NCBI GenBank assembly: GCA_964525045.1 | Contig: CAZGFD010000001.1 | Coordinates: 227,081 to 291,080 of the forward strand | Reading direction: 5' to 3' | Source of the DNA: G020348185 sp964525045 | Lineage (GTDB): Bacteria; Nitrospirota; Nitrospiria; Nitrospirales; UBA8639 | Length of the DNA: 64,000 bases | Shown here: positions 1 through 8,870 of the stretch, in pieces | Layout: every line of letters starts with the position of its first letter | Position numbering within the stretch: position 1 is the first letter of the stretch | Position numbers and translations under genes: made by a program | Notes under the pieces: model-generated | Told to the model about the DNA's origin: nothing | Seen by the model: only the letters and a program-made list of their open reading frames with translations | Databases searched by the model: none

Positions 1-608
1 CAATTTCTGCATGTCGTCGATCTTGACGGCGCCGTTGAGGGTGTTCCAAAACATATCGCGCAGGTCGAGAGGATAGCTCATGCCCTTTCGATTCCCATTC
101 AGGTTGGAGGTGGAATCCGTACATTGGACACCATACGTCAGTACCTTTCCGCGGGAGTAAAGCGTGTGGTGTTGGGGACGGCTGCGTTAGAAAATACGGA
201 TTTGATTGGGAGTGCCTGTCAGGAGTTTCCCGGAAAAATTTTGCTGGGAATTGATTCCCGACATGGTCAAGTAGCCGTGCGCGGGTGGAAAGACGTTTCC
301 CAAATCTCTCCCGGCCCCTTAATCCAATCATTTTCCCAGTACCCTCTTGGTGGTGTGATTTTTACCGATATTAGTCGGGACGGCATGCTGACCGGTCCGA
401 ACCTCGAGGCATTGAAGACGATGGCCTCACTGTCGCCCTTTCCGCTCATCGCTTCGGGGGGGGTGACCAAAGTTTCAGATATTCAAGCCATTGGACGTCT
501 CGGACCGAAGATCACGGGCATTATTATTGGAAAAGCCCTCTATGAAGGGTCCGTTGATTTAAGCACCGCGATCCAAGTGGCGCAATCCTCTCTCCCGAAG
601 AGTTCCCC

Positions 609-615
<7 letters not shown>
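1..615 (+). CDS. hisA: HisA, phosphoribosylformimino-AICAR ribonucleotide isomerase (5' end outside window)
   Basis: This is the fourth step of histidine synthesis: a cytoplasmic (beta/alpha)8 isomerase that opens the ribose of ProFAR by an Amadori rearrangement. The reading frame is open from the first base and begins with the HisA strand FLHVVDLDGA, so only a short N-terminal part is missing. The phosphate-binding loops QVGGGIR (just before residue MDTIRQ) and LIASGGVTKVSDI near the C-terminus are present, as is the second-half catalytic segment FTDISRDGMLTGPN. The stop overlaps the GTG start of hisF by seven bases, which implies translational coupling in a his operon. Identity is very secure; only the true start cannot be seen. 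Confidence 0.96.
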
Positions 616-1420
<805 letters not shown>

Positions 1421-1424
<4 letters not shown>

Positions 1425-2110
1425 GTGAATCGCCACTCACAGGACAACTCCAATTTGATGAACATGAATTAATACCTTCCATTGTTCAGGATTGGCGGGA
1501 TGGGACCGTTTTGATGATGGCCTTTATGAATGAGGAAGCGCTGCGGCAAACCCTTCATACTCAACGGGTGCATTTTTGGAGTCGATCCCGCCAACGATTA
1601 TGGAAAAAGGGTGAAACTTCCGGACACGAATTGATCGTCAAGAAGCTCTATGTCGATTGTGATCGAGATGTCCTCCTGGTCAAAGCCGAGCCAATTGGAC
1701 CAACCTGCCATACAGAACGGCGATCCTGTTTTTTTACCGAAATGCGAGAGGACCTTCCTCGTGAGCCAGGCGAGACCACGGAAGCATGGGGAGGAATATT
1801 TGAACGACTGTATGAGATGGCCGTAAACCGAAAACAACATCCCCAAACAGGATCCTATGTCTCAAAACTGATGGAAGGAGGACTGGATCGAATACTCAAA
1901 AAGGTGATTGAGGAATCTGGGGAAGTTTCTCTTGCCGCCAAAAACGAAGATGCTCATGAAATTGTGTATGAAATTGCAGATCTTTGGTTTCATTCGCTTG
2001 TTCTGCTAGGCTACGTTGGTATATCCCCACAAGAAGTTTATCGGGAATTAGGTGGACGGTTTGGGAAGACCGGAACCCGATCGAAGGAGAAGGAGCGCAC
2101 CGATGAGTGA
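1421..2110 (+). CDS. hisIE: HisIE, bifunctional phosphoribosyl-AMP cyclohydrolase / phosphoribosyl-ATP pyrophosphatase
   Basis: Fused enzyme for steps 2 and 3 of histidine synthesis. The N-terminal half (about 1-120) is the zinc-dependent HisI cyclohydrolase, with the typical FWSRSRQRLWKKGETSGH block and metal ligands in YVDCDRDVLL and GPTCHT. The C-terminal part (about 130-220) is the HisE MazG-like helical pyrophosphatase, with KVIEESGEV and HEIVYEIADLWFHS carrying the acidic magnesium-binding residues. At 229 residues it has the normal length of the fusion. Its start overlaps hisF and its stop overlaps the HIT gene start, so four genes are coupled head to tail. Confidence 0.96.
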
Positions 2111-2447
2111 CTGCCTTTTTTGTCGGATTGTGAATAAAACCGTTCCTTCTCGTCAGGTATACGAAGATGATCGGTGCCTAGCCTTTGAAGATATTAATCC
2201 GCAAGCCCGTGTGCATATCTTGGTCATTCCCAAACGACATCTGTCGTCCTTGGCCGATGTGCAAGAGTCTGATGGACCTCTAATCGGTCACCTGATGATG
2301 ATCTGTGCGAAAATGGCCAAAGAGAAGGGAATTGAAGAATCGGGATACCGGGTGGTGGCGAATACCGGGGCGGAGGCAGGACAAACCGTTTTTCATTTAC
2401 ATTTTCATGTGCTAGGCGGTCGGGTATTTGAATGGCCGCCGGGATAA
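2103..2447 (+). CDS. HIT-family nucleotide-binding protein (HINT type)
   Basis: Small histidine-triad hydrolase of 114 residues, probably acting on purine nucleoside phosphoramidates or related AMP conjugates. The HIT motif HLHFH lies near the C-terminus, and the N-terminal zinc-type CLFCRI begins at residue 4. The ATG at 2103 is chosen because GGAGAAGGAG lies just upstream and the homologous protein begins MSDCLFC; a longer frame upstream is only overlap with hisIE. It overlaps hisIE by eight bases. Its co-transcription with his genes is a frequent arrangement, with no proven metabolic link to histidine. Confidence 0.94.
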   Translation: MSDCLFCRIVNKTVPSRQVYEDDRCLAFEDINPQARVHILVIPKRHLSSLADVQESDGPLIGHLMMICAKMAKEKGIEESGYRVVANTGAEAGQTVFHLHFHVLGGRVFEWPPG

Positions 2448-2449
2448 AA

Positions 2450-2575
2450 ACACGTTTCGGGTTTCGAGTAGGAATATGAAAAATTTGGGTTTCGGGTTTC
2501 GAAGAGAATAAGAAAAATTCGAGTTTCGCGTTTCGGGAAAGACTAGGAACGTTTCGGGTTTCAAGTATCACGTGA
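2450..2575. repeat. GTTTCGGGTTTC-rich dispersed repeat, copy 1
   Basis: Irregular tandem run of the motif GTTTCGGGTTTC and variants (TTTCGAG, TTTCGCG, TTTCAAG) between the HIT gene and dnaG. The same motif family fills intergenic space at 40536-40569, 62093-62170 and 63027-63078, on either strand. No protein is encoded here. Confidence 0.75.
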
Positions 2576-2638
2576 AGAAAAAAATGAGTCTCCACATTTG
2601 GCAACCTATGAAGTGAGAGTAAAATTTTTAGCGTTCAG

Positions 2639-2667
2639 TTGACATTAATTTCTCTACTTGGTAAGAC
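2639..2667 (+). promoter_or_regulatory. Likely promoter of dnaG-rpoD
   Basis: TTGACA, a 17-base spacer and TAAGAC. The -35 box is a perfect match and the -10 box is weak. Its position 31 bases before the dnaG start suits a macromolecular-synthesis transcript. Confidence 0.55.
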
Positions 2668-2697
2668 CAGACATCCACTCAATGGGGGGGGAAGAAC

Positions 2698-4533
2698 TTG
2701 TCGTCAATTGGAAAAGGTATTCCTCCAGAAATTCTTCAGCAGATCCGGGACCGAATCGATATCGTCGATATCGTGTCTCGTTATGTGTCCCTATCCAAAG
2801 CAGGTCAAAACTTAAAAGGCCTGTGTCCCTTCCATTCTGAAAAGACTCCCTCGTTTTCCGTCAGTCCCACTCGGCAAATGTTTCACTGCTTTGGTTGTGG
2901 TGTGGGTGGTGATGCCATTGCCTTTTTGATGAATCGTGAAGGATTGGGCTTTTTAGAAGTGGTGTCTGAGCTTGCTCAGCAAGCAGGCGTGTCGATTCCA
3001 AAGCCAAATCAAGGTAATGCGGACTACCGTTCCTCCTCGGAGCGGGAACGCTATGAACAAATGTATGCGGTAGCCGCATCCTGGTTTCAACAGAATCTGA
3101 ACACGGCGGAAGTCGGAAATAAAGCACGTGTATACCTGAAAAATCGTGGAATCGCCTCACCGGTCATCGAGGAGTTTGGGATTGGGTATGCCGAAGACCA
3201 ATGGAACGGCCTTTCGATGCATCTGGAAAAAAGGGGATTCAGACAAGAGGAAGTCGTTCGATCCGGGTTGGTGATCACCAAAGAAAATACTGCCCAAAGT
3301 CGTCATCAACGATATCCCTACTACGACCGGTTCCGTGATCGCATAATATTTCCCATTACGAATTCCCGCGATCGAATTGTGGCGTTTGGCGGAAGAAGCC
3401 TCAATGATCAAAGCACACCGAAATATTTGAATTCTCCTGAAACATCTTTTTTTTCCAAAGGGCGGATGCTGTATGGCTTGGGGAAAGCCAGAAAAGCTGC
3501 CAGTCACCTTGATCGGCTGTTTCTTGTGGAAGGGTATTTTGATGTGATCGCCCTGTGCCAGGCGGGTGTTCAGAATGTCGTCGCGCCTTTAGGGACTGCG
3601 ATGACATCCGACCATGTTCAGATAATTCGACGAATAGCCAAAACGGTAGTCTTATTGTTTGATGGCGATGCGGCGGGAGTGAACGCGGCCTTACGAACGC
3701 TGGATCTTTTCCTGAATACCGGCTTGACGGTCAATGTCATGGTGCTACCCAAGGGTGACGATCCGGATACCTATATTCGTCGTCAAGGGGTAGAGGACTT
3801 TATGGAATTAGAGTCACGCGCGTCTCCGCTTTTAGACTTTGCCGTGGCGGCTTGCCTTGATCAGCATAGAGGAGACTCTATTGCGGAACGGATCCGACGG
3901 GTGGATGAAGTCCTTCGCATCATTCAGAAAACGTCAAATCCAGTGGAAAAAGCGGAGTATATTGGATTGGTTTCAGACCGCTTGGGAATTTCTCAACATG
4001 TGCTAATGGAGCGTTTTCCAACCTTGTCGTCCCCTTCTTCTCGTCGTGTCAAGGGAAAAACTGGAGAGCCTGTTCGGGATCTTCGTAGTACGGTGCCCAA
4101 AGGCAGCCCGGAAGAACGGGATTTGATCATCCTTCTTTTACACGAGAAGCTCGATCCACAATATTTTCAGCAATTACAGAGTCACATGTTTCAGGAGCCG
4201 CCGTATCGTCGGATTATAGAGATGGCGCTGGGCCAGATAGGGGATGAGGGCTCTTTTGATTTTGAGGGGTTTCGGACCGAAGTGTTCAACAATGAGCACA
4301 TGGCTCCGGTCGTTGCCCATCTGACCCTCCGGGAGGTCACTTTTGATAATGCATCCGATCATGCGAAAGGATGTCTGGACGTGTTGAAGAGAAAGCAACT
4401 GAAGAGGGCCCTCGACGAACTCATTGTCAAACTCCGCCTGGCGGAGCAGGAGCAGCGGAAGGAAGACATCGATCGCCTCATTCTTGAGATTGATCGGATT
4501 CGCGATCAAAAAGCGATGTTGGTGGTTTCCTGA
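2698..4533 (+). CDS. dnaG: DnaG DNA primase
   Basis: Synthesises RNA primers at the replication fork. The start is a TTG preceded by a G-rich Shine-Dalgarno stretch at 2685-2693; the protein begins MSSIGKGIPPEILQQI. Domains in order are a CHC2 zinc finger (CPFHSEKTPSF then FHCFGCGVGGD, about residues 41-70), the catalytic core, a TOPRIM fold with LFLVEGYFDVIAL (about 275) and VVLLFDGDAAG (about 320), and a helical DnaB-binding C-terminus ending about residue 611. Length is normal. It is followed at once by rpoD, the classic dnaG-rpoD pairing, without rpsU. Confidence 0.97.
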   Translation: MSSIGKGIPPEILQQIRDRIDIVDIVSRYVSLSKAGQNLKGLCPFHSEKTPSFSVSPTRQMFHCFGCGVGGDAIAFLMNREGLGFLEVVSELAQQAGVSIPKPNQGNADYRSSSERERYEQMYAVAASWFQQNLNTAEVGNKARVYLKNRGIASPVIEEFGIGYAEDQWNGLSMHLEKRGFRQEEVVRSGLVITKENTAQSRHQRYPYYDRFRDRIIFPITNSRDRIVAFGGRSLNDQSTPKYLNSPETSFFSKGRMLYGLGKARKAASHLDRLFLVEGYFDVIALCQAGVQNVVAPLGTAMTSDHVQIIRRIAKTVVLLFDGDAAGVNAALRTLDLFLNTGLTVNVMVLPKGDDPDTYIRRQGVEDFMELESRASPLLDFAVAACLDQHRGDSIAERIRRVDEVLRIIQKTSNPVEKAEYIGLVSDRLGISQHVLMERFPTLSSPSSRRVKGKTGEPVRDLRSTVPKGSPEERDLIILLLHEKLDPQYFQQLQSHMFQEPPYRRIIEMALGQIGDEGSFDFEGFRTEVFNNEHMAPVVAHLTLREVTFDNASDHAKGCLDVLKRKQLKRALDELIVKLRLAEQEQRKEDIDRLILEIDRIRDQKAMLVVS

Positions 4534-4558
4534 TATTCAGCATTCAAAGGTAATGGGA

Positions 4559-6376
4559 ATGGCTAAAAGTGAGTTACAGGGAAAGGTGAAGCGACCGGTA
4601 GCTTTGGTCAAAGAAAAAGAACCTTCCGCCCACAGTGACTTGAGTCATTCACTTCAATCGAAAAAAAAGTCTTCGAAACAACTAAACCCCTTGTTGGAAA
4701 CCGTTGAGGAAAAGGGTATGGACATGACGGGGTCAGCCGAGCAGAAGGTCCAACAGCAGGAGATTGGGGATCCGAATGGTAAACCTGATGAGGCCATCGT
4801 TGATTTGGAAGGTAGGCTGGAAAAGGCAGAACGGGACTCACCGGCTGATCAGCCTGTTGACCTGAGTTCCATCGATGATCCCCTTCGGCTTTATTTAAGG
4901 GAAATGGGGAATGTCGGATTGTTGAATCGGGAAGGAGAAATTGGTTTAGCAAAGAAAATTGAAGAAGCGAGGCAGGAATTAGCTTCGGCGGTGTTTGGTA
5001 TGCCAATGACCGTTCTCTCTGTGCTTTCTCTCCGCGAACGACTCATTCACCAAGAACTACGTGCCAGAGACATTGTCATGTCTCGGGAAGGAACGGAGGA
5101 GGAGGGTTTAGATGATGATCTGCTTGCCCCGGATGATGAAGAATTTCGGGAACAGACTCTAGGAGAGCTCGACAAAATTCATAAATTAGCCAAACCGTTT
5201 TTGGCGAGCGTGACGAAACGGCGGTCCACCCGTGATGGGGATGAAGGGGCTTCAGGAAAAGTCGATAAATCCTTGGAAGCCCTTAAAGTTCAACTCATTG
5301 AGCGGATTTCATCATTGAACTTACATCCCACGATTTTGGAGTCCCTACTCCAGCACATAAAAGACGTGGCCGTCCAAGCCGAACAATCCGAGCATATCCT
5401 TCAAAATTGTTGTAGACGGTTGGGCCTCTCGAAACACGATGGCATGGTTGTTCTTCGGCGCATGATTAGAAGTCCTCAAAGATTTCTGGCTGCTCAACAA
5501 AAAGGAGATTGTTCAGAAGAAACCCTCGGACATCTCCAAGAAACCGCAACCGAAGCCTATGCAACTCTGCGGACCATTGAGGATCAGGTGGCGTTGGTTC
5601 CAGCCAAACACCTCCGTCACACTCACCTTGCCATTAGACGTGCAGAGGAAAAAATGAATAACGGGAAGGCGTCGCTTATCGAAGCCAATTTACGCCTCGT
5701 CGTCAGTATTGCGAAGCGGTATACCAATCGAGGGTTACAATTTTTGGACCTCATTCAGGAGGGCAATATTGGACTCATGAAGGCCGTGGAAAAATTTGAA
5801 TACCGACGAGGGTATAAATTTAGTACCTATGCCACCTGGTGGATTCGGCAAGCCATCACCAGAGCCATTGCAGACCAAGCAAGGACAATTCGAATACCGG
5901 TTCATATGATCGAAACCATTAATAAACTGGTCAGAACCTCAAGGCATCTTGTTCAACGATTGGGACGTGAGCCCACTCCGGAAGAAATTGGAGAAAGAAT
6001 GGGGCTTCCATTGGATAAGGTGAGAAAGATTTTGCGAATCGCCAGGGAACCGATTTCACTCGAGACTCCAATTGGTGAAGAAGAAGATAGCCATCTTGGT
6101 GATTTTATTGAAGATAAAACCGTGGGATCTCCCTTGGAGGCCGCAGTACGGTTTGATATGCAACGTCAAATTTCTGGGGCCTTGGGGTCTCTCACTCCCC
6201 GTGAAGAAATCGTTCTGCGAAAGCGATTCGGGATTGGTGAAGGTAACGATCATACCCTGGAAGAAGTTGGTCAGGACTTTGAAGTGACCCGTGAGCGAAT
6301 TCGGCAAATAGAAGCGAAAGCTCTGAGAAAGTTACGCCATCCGAGCCGTAGCAAAAAATTGAGAACATTTGCGTAA
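4559..6376 (+). CDS. rpoD: RpoD, primary sigma factor (sigma-70)
   Basis: Housekeeping sigma factor. I choose the ATG at 4559 (MAKSELQGKVKRP) because AAAGG lies eight bases upstream; longer frames run into dnaG. The protein has 605 residues. After a charged N-terminus come region 1.2 (DDPLRLYLREMG), a variable middle, regions 2.1-2.4 (NLRLVVSIAKRYTNRG through YKFSTYATWWIRQAI), region 3, and region 4.2 with the helix-turn-helix TLEEVGQDFEVTRERIRQIE. The complete regions 1.2, 2 and 4 mark it as the essential group 1 sigma, not an alternative one. Confidence 0.96.
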   Translation: MAKSELQGKVKRPVALVKEKEPSAHSDLSHSLQSKKKSSKQLNPLLETVEEKGMDMTGSAEQKVQQQEIGDPNGKPDEAIVDLEGRLEKAERDSPADQPVDLSSIDDPLRLYLREMGNVGLLNREGEIGLAKKIEEARQELASAVFGMPMTVLSVLSLRERLIHQELRARDIVMSREGTEEEGLDDDLLAPDDEEFREQTLGELDKIHKLAKPFLASVTKRRSTRDGDEGASGKVDKSLEALKVQLIERISSLNLHPTILESLLQHIKDVAVQAEQSEHILQNCCRRLGLSKHDGMVVLRRMIRSPQRFLAAQQKGDCSEETLGHLQETATEAYATLRTIEDQVALVPAKHLRHTHLAIRRAEEKMNNGKASLIEANLRLVVSIAKRYTNRGLQFLDLIQEGNIGLMKAVEKFEYRRGYKFSTYATWWIRQAITRAIADQARTIRIPVHMIETINKLVRTSRHLVQRLGREPTPEEIGERMGLPLDKVRKILRIAREPISLETPIGEEEDSHLGDFIEDKTVGSPLEAAVRFDMQRQISGALGSLTPREEIVLRKRFGIGEGNDHTLEEVGQDFEVTRERIRQIEAKALRKLRHPSRSKKLRTFA

Positions 6377-6421
6377 AATGGGTCGGACTCGGTACAGTAG
6401 TTGGATGGAGATCGTAGCAAG

Positions 6422-6450
6422 ATGACCCCAAGGGTCAAGGGGATTATAAC
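6422..6450 (+). promoter_or_regulatory. Candidate promoter of tRNA(CAT)
   Basis: ATGACC, 17 bases, TATAAC, ending 13 bases before the mature tRNA 5' end. The spacing is right for a tRNA promoter and the -35 match is moderate. Confidence 0.45.
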
Positions 6451-6463
6451 CATGAGGGTGTCG

Positions 6464-6540
6464 GGGCCCATAGCTCAGGTGGTTAGAGCGGCTGACTCAT
6501 AATCAGTTGGTCCTAGGTTCAAGTCCTAGTGGGCCCACCA
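6464..6540 (+). tRNA. tRNA with CAT anticodon, probably tRNA-Ile2 (lysidine type)
   Basis: A complete cloverleaf of 77 bases with encoded CCA. The acceptor stem GGGCCCA pairs with TGGGCCC. The anticodon stem GCTGA/TCAGT encloses loop CTCATAA, with anticodon CAT at the third to fifth loop positions. The T-arm is CTAGG-TTCAAGT-CCTAG. GGGCCCA and the TTGGTC variable loop resemble tRNA-Ile2, whose C34 is changed to lysidine by TilS to read AUA, better than elongator tRNA-Met. Initiator tRNA is excluded by the paired first base. Confidence 0.92.
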
Positions 6541-6640
6541 GCCTTCGCCAAGGCTTCGGCTGGCAGGCCAGCTAGGTTGGAAAGTAGGCGACTGGATAAC
6601 TAAGGATTCTGGATATCGGAGCGAAGGCTGCCAGCAGGCA
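6541..6640. repeat. Palindromic stretch downstream of the tRNA
   Basis: GCCTTCGC at 6541 and GCGAAGGC at 6621 form an inverted repeat, with further GGCTGGCAG/CTGCCAGC pairing inside it. It could fold in the transcript and end transcription, but there is no T-run directly after it. Confidence 0.4.
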
Positions 6641-6715
6641 TATATAAAAAAAAAGACCAAATCATAGCATGTATCCTATAGCGATGAAGTACCTATTCCT
6701 TCCACTGAGGTTCCG

Positions 6716-7486
6716 TTGAACCCTCAACTCCAATTCCTCATTGAACTGCAGAAATTTGATCTTCGGATCTTCGAAATTCAAGAGCAACAACAACATATTC
6801 CCGAACTGATTAAGACCGCCCAGGCTCCCTCTTTGGAACTGGCGCATCGTTTGAAAATACTAAAGGATGCAGGTGAGGCGTTAACGAAGGAACGCAGGAG
6901 TTCTGAACAGGAACTCTCGGTTCAAGAGGAACACATTCACAAGATTCGAGGTCGTCTGAACGAGTTGAAAACCAACAAAGAGTATCAAGCGCATCTGTTT
7001 GAGATAGAATTGGCGAGGAAAAAGAAAGATCTGTTGGAAGAAGCGGTTCTCTCCGTCCTTGAACGGATTGAACAAAATGAAAAGGAAGCCAAGGAGTTGG
7101 AAGAAAATCTTCGGGAAGCTGAAGAAAAATTCAACCGTGAAAAAGTGCAATTAGAAACTCAAGTGAACACTCTGAACCAGGAGCTTTCGGAGCTGGAACG
7201 CCAACATCAAGAACATGCCCAACTAATGGATGCCAAGATTCTGGCTCGATATTCCAAGCTCAAAACTGCACGAAAGGGGTTTGCCGTCGCTCAGGTTCGA
7301 AATGGCACCTGTTCCGGATGCCGTCTGCAAATTCCTCCCCAGCTGATTGCCGAAGTGAAAAGGGGTGACGAATTACTGAACTGTTCCTACTGCCATCGAA
7401 TTCTGTATTGGGAACCTCCCAGCGATAAATCCACCTGGACGGAAACCTCCCAAGTTGACCTTGAACGGGTCGACGAATTACGGTAA
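6716..7486 (+). CDS. Coiled-coil protein with C-terminal C4 zinc ribbon (COG1579-like)
   Basis: 256 residues. Residues 1-190 are almost wholly heptad-rich charged helix, and residues 195-235 are a zinc ribbon with two CxxC knuckles (GTCSGCRLQ and LNCSYCHRIL). This is the layout of the widespread COG1579 family, thought to bind nucleic acid, with no settled function. The start is a TTG with TGAGG six bases upstream. It sits between rpoD-tRNA and the RNase P RNA gene; the family is often found near rnpB in deep-branching bacteria. Confidence 0.88.
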   Translation: MNPQLQFLIELQKFDLRIFEIQEQQQHIPELIKTAQAPSLELAHRLKILKDAGEALTKERRSSEQELSVQEEHIHKIRGRLNELKTNKEYQAHLFEIELARKKKDLLEEAVLSVLERIEQNEKEAKELEENLREAEEKFNREKVQLETQVNTLNQELSELERQHQEHAQLMDAKILARYSKLKTARKGFAVAQVRNGTCSGCRLQIPPQLIAEVKRGDELLNCSYCHRILYWEPPSDKSTWTETSQVDLERVDELR

Positions 7487-7513
7487 CGGACCACACCCTA
7501 CCATTCCTTCTCT

Positions 7514-7603
7514 GTAGTTGCGCTATCTCATAGCGCCTCTTTGGGGCAGCACCTGCCTGCAGGAAGCCGCCTCGGCGGAGGCTGGTAGGATGCTGCAACT
7601 ACA
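7514..7603. repeat. GTAGTTGC-type palindromic repeat, copy 1
   Basis: Begins GTAGTTGCGC, continues GCTATCTCATAGCGCC and ends ATGCTGCAACTAC, so the outer arms are inverted repeats and an inner hairpin lies within. The same building blocks occur at 63885-63980 at the other end of the window. Confidence 0.7.
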
Positions 7604-7619
7604 TTTCTTAAATTTCATG

Positions 7620-7705
7620 ATTCGATATTCCCTGTTCGATATTGGATATTGAATTCTGGAGGAGGTAGGAAAATGTCCAATATCCAATCAAGAATATCCA
7701 ATTTC
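7620..7705. repeat. ATATTGGATATTG inverted repeat region
   Basis: GATATTGGATATTGAATTC is followed about 25 bases later by TCCAATATCCAAT, then by a second AATATCCAAT. A related GGATATTGATTTCC lies at about 7772-7786. The stretch is AT-rich and non-coding, so I regard it as a repeat and not a gene. Confidence 0.5.
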
Positions 7706-7877
7706 GAAGGGAGGAAACAGCAGAGAAACCACTTTCCCCCGTTTTGATTCGACATGCCTTGTTCCATTTTGGATATTGATTTCCAGGCTTCCCTATGTCG
7801 CCACGCGACTGGAAATGGCGATGAATATACTTAGGTTAAAAAACTTATCGTGGAGGTATTCCCTTCCCTTCGGTTGC

Positions 7878-7906
7878 TTGCATTGCCTTCCCGGGGGATT
7901 TATGAT
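7878..7906 (+). promoter_or_regulatory. Promoter of the RNase P RNA gene
   Basis: TTGCAT, 17 bases, TATGAT; the predicted start of transcription falls a few bases before the RNA. Confidence 0.55.
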
Positions 7907-7920
7907 GATAACCGGTGTGC

Positions 7921-8366
7921 TGGAGTGGAGGGGGTGATCGCTCACTGGTGAAAGTGAGAGGAAAGTCCGGACTCCATCGGGCAAGGTGCTGGGTAACACC
8001 CAGGCGGAGTGATCCGACACCGGCGCCACAGAAAACAAACCGCCGACGGGATGGGCTTTGCTTGTCAAGGCTCACCCCAGGTAAGGGTGAAACGGTGGGG
8101 TAAGAGCCTACCGCACCTGTGGTGACACAGGTGGCAGGGTAAGCGTCACCTGGAGCAAGACCAAATAGGAGAACGATCCAACGGATCCTTTTTGAACCAG
8201 AGACAGATTGACTGGGGCTGAAGGCGGCCGTTGGGGGAGGCTGGCCCAGCCGAGGTTCTCGGGTAGGTCGCTAGAAGCCTAAGGTAACTTAGGTTCCAGA
8301 GAAATGATCACCTCCGCAGGAATGTCGTTTCCGGCGGGACAGAATCCGGCTTATACCTCCACTCCA
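7921..8366 (+). ncRNA. rnpB: RNase P RNA (bacterial type A)
   Basis: Catalytic RNA that removes tRNA 5' leaders. The outer P1 helix is formed by TGGAGTGGAGG at the 5' end and CCTCCACTCCA at the 3' end. Inside are hallmark conserved blocks: GAGGAAAGTCCGGACTCC, ACAGAAA, CAGGTAAGGGTGAAA, GTAAGAGCCTACCGC and, near the 3' end, GACAGAATCCGGCTTATA. GGTTCTCGGGTAGGTCGCT is typical of the P7-P11 side. The length, about 446 bases, suits a type A RNA. End points are taken from the P1 helix. Confidence 0.96.
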
Positions 8367-8450
8367 CCACCGCCCATTCCTTTTCTTCCATGCTTCCTTC
8401 AGAGTGCTCCCGAGGTTTGTGAGGGTCAAAATAGGTCCGGAAAGGGCTGT

Positions 8451-8480
8451 TTGACTCGCATTTTATACCGTTGCTAGAAT
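8451..8480 (+). promoter_or_regulatory. Candidate promoter upstream of tRNA-Glu
   Basis: TTGACT, 18 bases, TAGAAT, about 110 bases before tRNA-Glu. It is good by sequence but farther from the tRNA than usual. The rest of 8367-8596 shows no gene. Confidence 0.4.
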
Positions 8481-8596
8481 GGCTCTCTGGTTAGCGAGTG
8501 AAGCCCCATATTTCGCATTGAAACGCCTGAGAAAAAGCACGAGTTTTTTCCCTACGAAATAGACCTACCACACACAGGCCATTTCAATTCATGTTC

Positions 8597-8674
8597 GTCC
8601 CCATCGTCTAGCCTGGCCTAGGACGCCGGCCTTTCAAGCCGGCAACACGGGTTCAAATCCCGTTGGGGACGCCA
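8597..8674 (+). tRNA. tRNA-Glu (TTC)
   Basis: 78 bases including encoded CCA. The acceptor stem GTCCCCA pairs with TGGGGAC. The anticodon stem CCGGC/GCCGG holds loop CTTTCAA with anticodon TTC. The T-arm contains GTTCAAATC. As a charged tRNA it supplies protein synthesis and, in this kind of bacterium, C5-pathway tetrapyrrole synthesis. Confidence 0.96.
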
Positions 8675-8870
8675 CCGAGGTTGGAACAAGGTCACCTGGC
8701 AAGAGCTTCTCAAAAGTCCCTTGTCCGGTGACTTTGTCTCCGACCCTTCTGACTGCCTTCACCGGATGACATTCTTATTCTCCAACCATCATGTTCCTAG
8801 GACTGTGACAAGCTTGAGGAATGTGGCGTTGTAATAAGCTTTTCATATCCGTAATACGACAAACTTAGAT